This document shows, piece after piece, positions 1 to 6,299 of a stretch of DNA of 9,212 nt (position 1 is its first letter; every line of letters begins with the position of its first letter). Source of the DNA: Euryarchaeota archaeon UBA28 (GTDB lineage: Archaea > Thermoplasmatota > Poseidoniia > Poseidoniales > Thalassarchaeaceae); the NCBI GenBank assembly GCA_002501605.1, contig DANW01000034.1, positions 6,629 through 15,840 of the forward strand, in the 5' to 3' direction. A model generated the notes under the pieces. It did no database searches. It saw only the letters and a list, made by a program, of their open reading frames with translations, and was not told the origin of the DNA. The position numbers and the translations under genes are program-made.

Positions 1-587
1 CCCTTAGCACCTAGATTCATAGCCGTTAAGACATCCTTCCCCGACTTGACTCCTGCGCCACATAGGACTTGGACTTGGTCGTTGGTCTGAATTACTGCTG
101 AGACTGTTCCTGAGACTATCCCTGGATCGGCCGATGTTACAGAAATGTCCCCCCCTATAAGCTCTGGAGGTTCTACTGCGACGTAGTTCGGAATAAGAGC
201 CGCCAAAGCTCTTGCCTCATCTACATCTGCGGCACATGCGCACACCTCGAATCCCTCTGGGACCTGGTCTAATAACATGGCAACTTGCTCCAGACTTACC
301 TTGTGTTCAGCATGATTGATTAGCGTTCCCTTTGCGCCCCTGGCTATAGCAGTCTCAGGATGTATCCATCCAGTATTTGAGCCGAAGCTTATTGGGTCAA
401 GATGCTGGCACCATACCTCTAGATTGGGCGCCGCCTCTACTACTGAGGAAAGGTCAAGCGCTGAAACTGCTGCCACTAGTCGTGCATCGGTCTGAACTGA
501 TTCCATGGCGCGTGCAAGCACTTCTGCCGAATGTCCCTGTGCTCCCTGATATGTCTTGAAATTGACAATAATGAGAGGCTTGTTCAT
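1..587 (-). CDS. tpiA: Triosephosphate isomerase, archaeal type (3' end cut by window)
   Basis: The enzyme interconverts dihydroxyacetone phosphate and glyceraldehyde-3-phosphate in cytosolic glycolysis/gluconeogenesis. I translated 195 codons by hand from ATG at 587. The protein opens MNKPLIIVNFKTY, which contains the catalytic N9 and K11. The electrophile His is H92 in NHAEH (bacterial form GHSE). The catalytic base is E139 in VAVEPPELIGG. The phosphate-binding segment VLCGAGVKSG is at 175-184. The pattern WCQHLDP...G followed by HPE and the short spacing match the compact archaeal TIM (about 220-226 residues), so about 25-30 C-terminal residues lie outside the window. An in-frame ATG at 647 would add 20 residues, but 587 fits the family start; neither has a clear Shine-Dalgarno. 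It lies 86 bp downstream of the nucleotidyltransferase on the same strand, possibly co-transcribed. The family call is very secure. Confidence 0.95.
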   Translation of the reverse strand, partial: MNKPLIIVNFKTYQGAQGHSAEVLARAMESVQTDARLVAAVSALDLSSVVEAAPNLEVWCQHLDPISFGSNTGWIHPETAIARGAKGTLINHAEHKVSLEQVAMLLDQVPEGFEVCACAADVDEARALAALIPNYVAVEPPELIGGDISVTSADPGIVSGTVSAVIQTNDQVQVLCGAGVKSGKDVLTAMNLGAK

Positions 588-673
588 GTTTGCGGGACAG
601 GACCCCGAGATTTGAACTATCCCTGCCTGAGACTGCCCGGGGTGCATGTGGACTATACTTCGCTAGTGGCGAG
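588..673 (-). other. Short GC-rich spacer with inverted repeats before tpiA
   Basis: The 86-bp spacer contains a perfect 6-bp inverted repeat, ACCCCG at 602-607 and CGGGGT at 638-643. A competing imperfect stem pairs GCGGGA (592-597) with TCCCTGC (620-626). On the minus strand it also contains AGTTCAAATCT, which resembles a tRNA T-loop, but the flanking 5-nt arms do not pair and no acceptor stem exists. A leader structure controlling tpiA is possible but unproven. Confidence 0.2.
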
Positions 674-1627
674 TTATTCCAATTTAGCTATAATTTCCCC
701 GACCATTACAGCATTTGGGGGAATCGTCGCCCCCTCCCCTATGATGCAAGATTCAAGATTAGCCCCATTGCCTATAGTGGCTCCCTCAAGAATTACAGAG
801 TTTCTCAAAGAAGCATTTTTTGATACCACCACATTGCTTCCAATTGAGCAGCTCTCCACATATCCCTCGATAACTGAATCAGGCCCAATCCAAGAGCCAT
901 CGACCTTCTTTCCAGTTGTAAATCTGTCATTATCAATACATACCATGGAAGCCTCAATGAATGAACTGGGAGTTCCGGCATCGACGAAATAACCCTTGAA
1001 TGGCAAGCCAGCCATCATTCCGGATTCGGCAATTGAAGGAAAAATCTCTCTCTCCATGCTGTATTTTCCTGACGGTAGGGATTCCAGTACACCTCTGCTA
1101 ATTATTGAACATCCAGCATTTATGAGATTGGAAAACTCTGTTCCTCTTTCTGGTTTCTCTTGGAATCTTCTAATCATACCTGTATCATCTAGGTCACATA
1201 CCCCGAATCTGCTGGGATCTTCAACCTCCCAAAGAGAGAGCGTTGCACTAGCACCAGTACTGAAATGATGGTCAAGCAACGCCTTTACGTCCACACTTGA
1301 GATCAGATCACCATTGAGGATGATTACTGGGCCCTCTCCCTTGAGCTTGGGGATAGCATATGCCACGGCTCCTCCTGTTCCTAGCGGTTCATTCTCTATA
1401 GAAAGCAAGACCTCGTATGGTGCAACGTCTGACTCGGAGAATTCTATAATTTCTTCAACACCGTAGCCGGCGGCAACTACCACCCTATCGACTAAATCTT
1501 CTGGGACGGATTCCACCACCCTCTCCAGGAGAGTCTTGTCAAGAATTGGCAAAAGCGGCTTGGCTCTGCCCTCTGTAAGGGGGCGAAGTCTAGTGCCCAA
1601 GCCACCTGCAAGTACCAACACGTCCAT
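674..1627 (-). CDS. NDP-sugar nucleotidyltransferase with left-handed beta-helix tail (sugar-1-phosphate guanylyl/thymidylyltransferase-like)
   Basis: The protein (317 aa) should join a nucleoside triphosphate to a sugar-1-phosphate, releasing pyrophosphate and making an NDP-sugar for glycans or glycolipids. The N-terminal Rossmann-like domain carries the signature LAGGLGTRLRPLT at residues 6-18 followed by AKPLLPI (22-28). Further family landmarks are GTGG (83-86), the metal-binding LNGD (104-107), EKPE (157-160), NAGCSII (170-176) and FVDAGTP (214-220). From about residue 245 the sequence turns into hexapeptide repeats (IGPDSV, IGSNVV, IGNGAN, IGEGAT) of a left-handed beta-helix, typical of archaeal mannose-1-P guanylyltransferase-like and GlmU-like proteins. 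Sugar and nucleotide specificity cannot be read from sequence. I chose ATG at 1627, giving MDVLVLAGG; a GTG two codons upstream (1633) is the alternative. It is divergent from sucC and upstream of tpiA. Confidence 0.9.
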   Translation of the reverse strand: MDVLVLAGGLGTRLRPLTEGRAKPLLPILDKTLLERVVESVPEDLVDRVVVAAGYGVEEIIEFSESDVAPYEVLLSIENEPLGTGGAVAYAIPKLKGEGPVIILNGDLISSVDVKALLDHHFSTGASATLSLWEVEDPSRFGVCDLDDTGMIRRFQEKPERGTEFSNLINAGCSIISRGVLESLPSGKYSMEREIFPSIAESGMMAGLPFKGYFVDAGTPSSFIEASMVCIDNDRFTTGKKVDGSWIGPDSVIEGYVESCSIGSNVVVSKNASLRNSVILEGATIGNGANLESCIIGEGATIPPNAVMVGEIIAKLE

Positions 1628-1633
1628 GCCCAC

Positions 1634-1728
1634 GGGGAGTGGTGAAACTGTTTGAGCGCTGCGTGTCCCTGCCTAGGTCTCACTAGCGCATCCTTCAAAG
1701 ACAGAGTGCAAGTGGGGGGGCTTGTATT
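1634..1728. promoter_or_regulatory. Divergent control region between nucleotidyltransferase and sucC
   Basis: These 95 bp separate two divergent genes, so promoters for both must lie here or inside the gene starts. I see no convincing archaeal TATA box. Visible elements are AAACTGTTT (1645-1653, a 4+1+4 dyad), AGCGCT (1655-1660), and a run of seven G (1714-1720) eight bases before the sucC ATG. The G-run can act as a Shine-Dalgarno-like site, being complementary to the CCUCC of 16S rRNA with wobble. Confidence 0.4.
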
Positions 1729-2937
1729 ATGAACATCCACGAGTATCAAGCCAAGGAAATGTTTCGAGAATTCGGAGTAAATGTTCTCGAGGGCGTCCAC
1801 TGTAAAAGTGTTGAAGAGGCAATTGAAGCTTATGACTCCCTTGGGTCCAAGATAGTAGCCGTGAAGAGTCAGATCCATGCGGGTGGAAGAGGGAAGGGGA
1901 TACTGTATGACCCCTACTCAGGGGAAGAAGTGATGAAAGGAGGCGTAAAGATAGCCTTCTCAAGGGGAGATGTCCAAGAGTTTTCAAAGAACATCTGTGG
2001 TAACAAACTTGTCACCAAGCAAACTGGACCTTCCGGAAAGATAGTGACTAACATGTACGTGGAATCTGGCTGTGATATTGATCATGAGTTCTACCTTGCC
2101 ATTCTGGTTGATAGGGACCGTAAATCTGTTCTCGTAATGGCATCTACTGAGGGAGGGGTGGACATTGAGGAAGTCGCAGAGAAGACACCGGAAGCCATTC
2201 ACAAAATCTGGGCAGACCCTTCAAATGGACTGGCCATGGATGACTGTGAGTCTCTTTCAAAGTCTCTAGGAATAACCGGTGATTCAGCAAAGGAATTGGT
2301 CAATATGATAGAGTCCCTGTACCGGATGTTTCTGGAGAGGGACTGTTCAATGATCGAAATAAACCCTCTAGTTAGGACTAAGGATGGCACTATGATTGCC
2401 TTGGATGCAAAGGTTTCTCTGGATGAGAATGCCAATTTCAGACATCCGTGGAGGGAGGAGGTTAGAGACCTTTCAGAGGAGGAAGATGTCGAAATTAGAG
2501 CTAATGATCTTGGTCTTTCCTACGTCAAATTGGACGGGAATATTGGTTGCTTGGTCAACGGGGCTGGTTTAGCGATGGCATCCATGGATGTCATCAAGCT
2601 TTACGGAGGTGAGCCTGCAAACTTCCTCGACATAGGAGGAGGTGCAACTCTCGAATCGATTACCGCGGCATTCCAAATCATTCTTGAGGACGAGAATGTG
2701 GAAGGAATTTTGGTGAATATTTTTGGTGGAATAATTCGTTGTGACATGGTCGCAAGAAGTGTGATTGAAGCCTCAAAGGAGATTGGTTTGGACGTTCCCC
2801 TAGTCGTTCGTTTCTCGGGTACCAATAATGAGGAGGGGAAAGCGATTCTTGACGGGAGCGACATATCTATCCACACCGTTAGCTCTCTATCAGAGGGAGC
2901 TAGGAAGATCGTAGAATGTATAGGGGGTGGAGTCTGA
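1729..2937 (+). CDS. sucC: Succinyl-CoA synthetase (ADP/GDP-forming) beta subunit
   Basis: This subunit holds the nucleotide-binding half of succinyl-CoA synthetase, which makes ATP or GTP from succinyl-CoA in the TCA cycle (and the reverse reaction). At 402 aa it is slightly longer than the E. coli protein (388). It starts MNIHEYQAKEMF, nearly the same as E. coli. The ATP-grasp domain shows HAGGRGKG (50-57), the ASTEGGVDIEEVAEKTPE region (138-155) and EINPL (210-214) with D226 of LDAK as likely metal ligands. The C-terminal flavodoxin-like domain contains LDGNIGCLVNGAGLAM (268-283), GGEPANFLDIGGGAT (293-307) and VNIFGGIIRCD (329-339). All expected motifs are present. The stop codon TGA shares one base with the sucD ATG, indicating translational coupling. 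Choice between ATP and GTP cannot be made with confidence. Confidence 0.97.
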   Translation: MNIHEYQAKEMFREFGVNVLEGVHCKSVEEAIEAYDSLGSKIVAVKSQIHAGGRGKGILYDPYSGEEVMKGGVKIAFSRGDVQEFSKNICGNKLVTKQTGPSGKIVTNMYVESGCDIDHEFYLAILVDRDRKSVLVMASTEGGVDIEEVAEKTPEAIHKIWADPSNGLAMDDCESLSKSLGITGDSAKELVNMIESLYRMFLERDCSMIEINPLVRTKDGTMIALDAKVSLDENANFRHPWREEVRDLSEEEDVEIRANDLGLSYVKLDGNIGCLVNGAGLAMASMDVIKLYGGEPANFLDIGGGATLESITAAFQIILEDENVEGILVNIFGGIIRCDMVARSVIEASKEIGLDVPLVVRFSGTNNEEGKAILDGSDISIHTVSSLSEGARKIVECIGGGV

Positions 2938-3863
2938 TGGCCATATGGGTAGATGAGGATAGTAAGGTCCTGATTCAAGGAATTACAGGCAAACAGGGGA
3001 CATTCCATGGAACGAGGATGCTTCGCTACAATACAAATGTGGTTGGGGGAGTTACCCCTGGAAAGGGCGGTCAGAAGATTGATTTGGAGGGAAATGAGGT
3101 CCCAGTATTCAACACCATGAGTGAAGCCGTATCCCAAACCGGGGCGGATGTTAGTGCGATTTACGTACCCGCTCGTTTTGCCGCTGGAGCTATTCACGAA
3201 GCGGCAGAGGCCTTCAATGAAAACGGCGGTGGCCTAATCGTTTGTATCACCGAGGGAATACCGACTCTGGATATGATAAAAGCTGTTGACAAGGTGAAAC
3301 AGTATGATGGAGTACGGTTGATCGGGCCTAACTGCCCTGGAATAATTTCCCCGGGGTTTGATGGGGGTTGCAAAGTCGGAATTATGCCCGCTTTTATCCA
3401 CAAAAAGGGAAGGATTGGGATCGTGTCCAAATCAGGTACTCTGACGTATGAAGCTGTAGCTCAGACAATGAGTGTTAATGAAGGGCAAACCACATGTGTC
3501 GGAATCGGAGGAGACCCAGTTAGCGGAACGGGATTCATAGATTGTCTTGAGGCATTCGAGAATGATCCAGAAACCGTTGCAGTAGTGATGATAGGGGAAA
3601 TTGGGGGTTCTGCAGAGGAGGACGCCGCTGAATGGGTAAAGGAAAATATGAGCAAGCCAGTAGTGGGTTTTGTTGCAGGGTCTACCGCTCCCCCGGGAAA
3701 GAGGATGGGGCATGCCGGAGCTATAATATCGGGTGGCAAGGGGACCGCGTCTGAGAAGTTCGTCGCATTCGAGAAAGCTGGAATCTACGTGGCCAGAGAC
3801 CCGTCCGAGATAGGAAGAGTTCTAGTGGGGGCTCTGACAGATGCAGGTTTGCGAGAGACTTAG
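2937..3863 (+). CDS. sucD: Succinyl-CoA synthetase (ADP/GDP-forming) alpha subunit
   Basis: The alpha subunit binds CoA and carries the histidine that is phosphorylated during catalysis. From ATG 2937 the protein has 308 residues (E. coli 289). The CoA-binding Rossmann domain begins at residue 11 with VLIQGITGKQGTFH and continues with VGGVTPGKGG (36-45), ITEGIPTLDM (104-113) and GPNCPG (130-135). The ligase domain has SKSGTLTYEA (164-173), CVGIGGDP (187-194) and MIGEIGGSAEE (218-228). The phosphohistidine is H259 in RMGHAGAI (256-263). An in-frame ATG at 2916 lies inside sucC and would add seven unrelated residues. 2937 is preferred because MAIWVDEDSKV matches the family start, it overlaps the sucC stop (TGATG), and the G-rich segment GGGGGTGGAG lies just upstream. 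A residue 46-54 insertion (QKIDLEGNE) is a little longer than in E. coli. Confidence 0.97.
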   Translation: MAIWVDEDSKVLIQGITGKQGTFHGTRMLRYNTNVVGGVTPGKGGQKIDLEGNEVPVFNTMSEAVSQTGADVSAIYVPARFAAGAIHEAAEAFNENGGGLIVCITEGIPTLDMIKAVDKVKQYDGVRLIGPNCPGIISPGFDGGCKVGIMPAFIHKKGRIGIVSKSGTLTYEAVAQTMSVNEGQTTCVGIGGDPVSGTGFIDCLEAFENDPETVAVVMIGEIGGSAEEDAAEWVKENMSKPVVGFVAGSTAPPGKRMGHAGAIISGGKGTASEKFVAFEKAGIYVARDPSEIGRVLVGALTDAGLRET

Positions 3864-3872
3864 GCGTATGGC

Positions 3873-3891
3873 CTCCGCGCATGGGTCGGAG
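3873..3891 (+). promoter_or_regulatory. Small hairpin overlapping the Shine-Dalgarno of the squalene-synthase-like gene
   Basis: CTCCG (3873-3877) pairs perfectly with CGGAG (3887-3891) across a 9-nt loop. The downstream arm overlaps the probable ribosome binding site CGGAGTGAG (3887-3895), which sits just before ATG 3898. Folding would hide the site. The stem is only 5 bp, so it may be chance. Confidence 0.3.
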
Positions 3892-3897
3892 TGAGAT

Positions 3898-4893
3898 ATG
3901 ACAAGTCTGGATACATTCAACGACAAGCTCTTGGAGGGGACTTCGAGATCATTCTACCTCACACTGAAGAGGCTTCCCGAATCAGTGAAGGGACAAATAG
4001 GGCTGTTGTACCTTCTAGCGAGAATATCCGATACAATTGCTGACTCGCCTGAAGGAGGGAAAGAGTACCTACTAGACCTTCTGAGGGATTACAACGACAG
4101 GGCCCAGGGAAGGTCAGAGACTATGCCAGATTTCACAAAACTATCTGAGTTCCAGAAAAATCCATCCGAAGCGGCCCTTCTAATCGGTGCACATGGTCCG
4201 GTCGGCCTTCTTGATCAGTCCTCTGAGACAGACAAGAATCTGATTAGAAAATGTCTGGGCGTCATCATTGGCGGACAGGAGCTTGATTTGTTAAGGTTCT
4301 CAGGAAACGAAGAAGGGCCCATATCATGTCTAAAAAATTACCATGAAATGGATGATTATGCATACAGAGTAGCCGGAAGTGTAGGTGAGTTTTGGACGGA
4401 GATATGCTTGAACCATGCATTCAAAGTATCGGATTCAGAGAGAAGTGAGATGCTGGACGCTGGGACGAGATTTGGTAAGGCTCTACAGCTCATTAACATC
4501 CTAAGAGACATTCCCGAGGACCTCTCCATAAGGCGATGCTACATTCCATCTGAAGATTTGAGGAGCGTTGGGCTAGTGCCAGAGGATTTACTGGACAAGA
4601 GCAATATGGATTCATTCAGACCTCTGATGAATACGTATATCATGAAAGCTGAGGAACACCTCTCAGAGGCAGTCAGGTACATCCAGATGCTCCCACATAG
4701 GCAATACAGACTACGGGCGGCGTGCATGATTCCAGTGATCATAGGGCAAAGGACTCTAGAACTTCTCAAAACAGAAAACGTCCTTGATGGAGAAAATAGG
4801 ATAAAGGTCTCGAGAAGCGAGATTAGGGGCATAATTCGTAAAGTCGTACTAAGTATCCCGTCAAAGAGGATGTCGAATTCACTGCTACCCTGA
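3898..4893 (+). CDS. Squalene/phytoene synthase family enzyme, squalene-synthase-like
   Basis: Members condense two allylic diphosphates head-to-head: FPP to squalene (C30) or GGPP to phytoene (C40). The 331-aa protein has the whole all-helical core. The first aspartate-rich motif is DTIAD (45-49) in LARISDTIADS. SRSFYLTLKRLP (16-27) is the usual opening helix. YAYRVAGSVGEFW (154-166) is the conserved helix lining the pocket. The second aspartate-rich motif is DIPED (204-208) in INILRDIPEDL, followed by RRCYIP. All four motif-end aspartates are present, so it should be active. SRSF...LP and RVAGSVGEFW resemble bacterial squalene-synthase-type members more than CrtB, so I favour farnesyl-diphosphate farnesyltransferase, but product identity is inference. 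No membrane helix is seen at the C-terminus. It starts 34 bp after sucD with Shine-Dalgarno CGGAGTGAG, and a paralogue follows 92 bp later. Confidence 0.88.
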   Translation: MTSLDTFNDKLLEGTSRSFYLTLKRLPESVKGQIGLLYLLARISDTIADSPEGGKEYLLDLLRDYNDRAQGRSETMPDFTKLSEFQKNPSEAALLIGAHGPVGLLDQSSETDKNLIRKCLGVIIGGQELDLLRFSGNEEGPISCLKNYHEMDDYAYRVAGSVGEFWTEICLNHAFKVSDSERSEMLDAGTRFGKALQLINILRDIPEDLSIRRCYIPSEDLRSVGLVPEDLLDKSNMDSFRPLMNTYIMKAEEHLSEAVRYIQMLPHRQYRLRAACMIPVIIGQRTLELLKTENVLDGENRIKVSRSEIRGIIRKVVLSIPSKRMSNSLLP

Positions 4894-4915
4894 TTCGGCT
4901 CTCAGATGCATGCGA

Positions 4916-4921
4916 TTTAAA
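4916..4921 (+). promoter_or_regulatory. Possible TATA box for the phytoene synthase gene
   Basis: TTTAAA lies in an AT-rich patch (about 4915-4935) within the 92-bp gap, the most AT-rich stretch locally. Archaeal spacing would put transcription start near 4943-4948, leaving a leader of about 40 nt before ATG 4986. No Shine-Dalgarno is seen directly before that ATG. If used, it would let the phytoene synthase be transcribed separately from the upstream gene. Confidence 0.35.
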
Positions 4922-4985
4922 GTAAAACAATACACACAATTCAGGGAGAGGTTCAATAGGGCCACTTTGTCGCTTCTCTGAATAG

Positions 4986-6236
4986 ATGTCTATTCCCGAG
5001 GAGACAGGAGAGTCCCTGACAGTAGGGTTCGTTTCCGAGAGAAGCGTCTCTCTCATCGAACCGGACATTGAAGCAAAGGGAATTGACAGAGTAAGAGAGA
5101 CCGTTGGGATGACGAAGGAGGCGGTACGTGCGATTAGCATTACGGCCCTGGAGGCCGTAAGAGAGGGGGCAGTATTCATGGGAGTAATAGGAACAAGGGG
5201 GGAATTAGTTAATCCGTTTGCACACATAGACGCGCCCATTTGGTCGGAGAATGAGGTCCCAGAGAGTATTGTGGAGACGGCATACGACTACTGTGAGGAG
5301 CTGACACGGAGGGAAGCTGGTAACTTCTATCACTCGTTCAAATACCTACCCGATTTACAGAGGAGGGCCATCTGTGCATACTATGCTTTCTGCAGGAGGG
5401 CTGATGATATAGCGGATGGGGATTATGTCGACTACTTCCCAGGAGGATCCTCGGATGATCCTGAATCAGTCGACTATAGATTGAATATTGAGCGTCTTAG
5501 CAACGGAAATCCGGTGGTAGACAGGACATCTTACAATGAAAAGATGTCACAACTATTCTACTACAGAAAAAAGCTCTCTACGGCCTACGAGGACGTCACT
5601 TCCACCGATCCAATCTTCATTGCCCTAAAGGACACAGTGAGGAATTTTGGAATTCAGCGACAGGAGCTTGATGATATGATCAGCGGTATGGAAGACGATT
5701 TCCATAGGAACCGATATGAGACCTTCGAGGACCTATATGCATACTGCTACAGAGTGGCCTCAACAGTAGGATTGGTTTGCATCGAAATCTACGGATATGA
5801 TGACCCGATGGCCGTTGAATACGCAGAAGCATGGGGCATTTACATGCAACTGACCAACATCCTGAGGGATGTTGCAGAGGACGCGGCAAGAAATCGAATC
5901 TACTTACCAACTGAAGACCTAGCTAGATTCGGAATCACCCCAGAAGACGTACTCGAGGGATCAAAGGTGATAACTCACCCAGGATGGAAACCATTTGTCG
6001 AGGATTTTATAGAGCAGGCTGAGAGGTATAGGGAGAGAGCATTCAAGCTACTCCCGATGCTCGACAAAGCCTCCCGATATTCCCCGGCTGCAATGGCGAA
6101 ATTCTATGAGTCGATCATGGCTAAGATAAGGAAGAAGGGAGGCGATGTTTTCACTGAGAGAGTCCAACTATCGAAGTCTGAGAAAATAGCCTTAGCCGGT
6201 TATGTTTACGCGCGCTACCGATTCCTAGCCATATAG
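4986..6236 (+). CDS. crtB: Phytoene synthase with a ~95-residue N-terminal extension
   Basis: The predicted reaction is condensation of two geranylgeranyl diphosphates to phytoene, the first carotenoid-specific step. The 416-aa protein has its catalytic core from about residue 98. AGNFYHSFKYLP (111-122) is the usual opening helix. The first aspartate-rich motif is DDIAD (140-144) after AFCRRA, and YAYCYRVASTVG (251-262) is the core helix. The second motif is DVAED (295-299) in TNILRDVAEDAARNRIYLP. CRRADDIAD and the second-motif context fit CrtB better than squalene synthase. Typical CrtB is about 290-350 aa. The excess is an N-terminal segment (1-95) that I do not recognise and an acidic/polar insertion at about 146-182. 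A TAG directly before ATG 4986 fixes the longest possible start; M42 (5109) and M65 (5178) are alternatives. The gene ends with tandem stops TAG TAA. Likely role: carotenoid, perhaps retinal for rhodopsin, although no rhodopsin or cyclase gene is visible here. Confidence 0.9.
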   Translation: MSIPEETGESLTVGFVSERSVSLIEPDIEAKGIDRVRETVGMTKEAVRAISITALEAVREGAVFMGVIGTRGELVNPFAHIDAPIWSENEVPESIVETAYDYCEELTRREAGNFYHSFKYLPDLQRRAICAYYAFCRRADDIADGDYVDYFPGGSSDDPESVDYRLNIERLSNGNPVVDRTSYNEKMSQLFYYRKKLSTAYEDVTSTDPIFIALKDTVRNFGIQRQELDDMISGMEDDFHRNRYETFEDLYAYCYRVASTVGLVCIEIYGYDDPMAVEYAEAWGIYMQLTNILRDVAEDAARNRIYLPTEDLARFGITPEDVLEGSKVITHPGWKPFVEDFIEQAERYRERAFKLLPMLDKASRYSPAAMAKFYESIMAKIRKKGGDVFTERVQLSKSEKIALAGYVYARYRFLAI

Positions 6237-6252
6237 TAAGGAGTGGCTAAGG
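6224..6252 (+). terminator. Stem-loop at the end of the phytoene synthase gene (terminator-like or regulatory)
   Basis: CCTAGCCA (6224-6231) pairs with TGGCTA(A)GG (6244-6252) through 8 bp with one bulged A, around a 12-nt loop that contains the stop codons. There is no T-run after it, so it is not a classic intrinsic terminator. The downstream arm can alternatively pair with GCCTTAGCC at 6189-6197 (9 bp, perfect). Function is unproven. Confidence 0.35.
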
Positions 6253-6299
6253 CCAAGTAAATGCAAAGAAGTATTGAGTGAGGAATGCGAGGAAGTAAT

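Noticed and set aside
588..673. Functional tRNA gene on the minus strand (GTTCAAATC T-loop-like sequence)
   Set aside because: The 5-nt arms GATAG and CTCGG around the loop pair at only two positions, no matching 7-bp acceptor stem exists, and no anticodon arm with U33 and a paired stem could be built.
531..992. Plus-strand open frames overlapping tpiA and the nucleotidyltransferase (also 377-559, 590-823, 996-1268)
   Set aside because: They lie antisense to clearly conserved genes, show no recognisable domain or signal, and are explained as shadow frames.
661..1688. 8-bp inverted repeat CGCTAGTG (661-668) / CACTAGCG (1681-1688) flanking the nucleotidyltransferase gene, as possible mobile-element ends
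   Set aside because: The match stops at 8 bp, there is no target duplication or transposase, and the enclosed gene is an ordinary metabolic one; chance is adequate.
1714..1720. Seven-G run upstream of sucC as a phase-variable tract
   Set aside because: It is at ribosome-binding-site distance from the ATG and G-rich sites recur before sucD; a Shine-Dalgarno role explains it.
2916..2936. Upstream in-frame ATG extending sucD by seven residues
   Set aside because: It lies within the end of sucC; the TGATG overlap start at 2937 matches the family N-terminus and has a G-rich site just upstream.
6285..6299. ATG at 6285 as ABCE1 start (five extra residues)
   Set aside because: The Shine-Dalgarno GAGGAAG lies inside this stretch and is correctly placed for 6300, and MRVAVLVEDRC matches the usual ABCE1 start.
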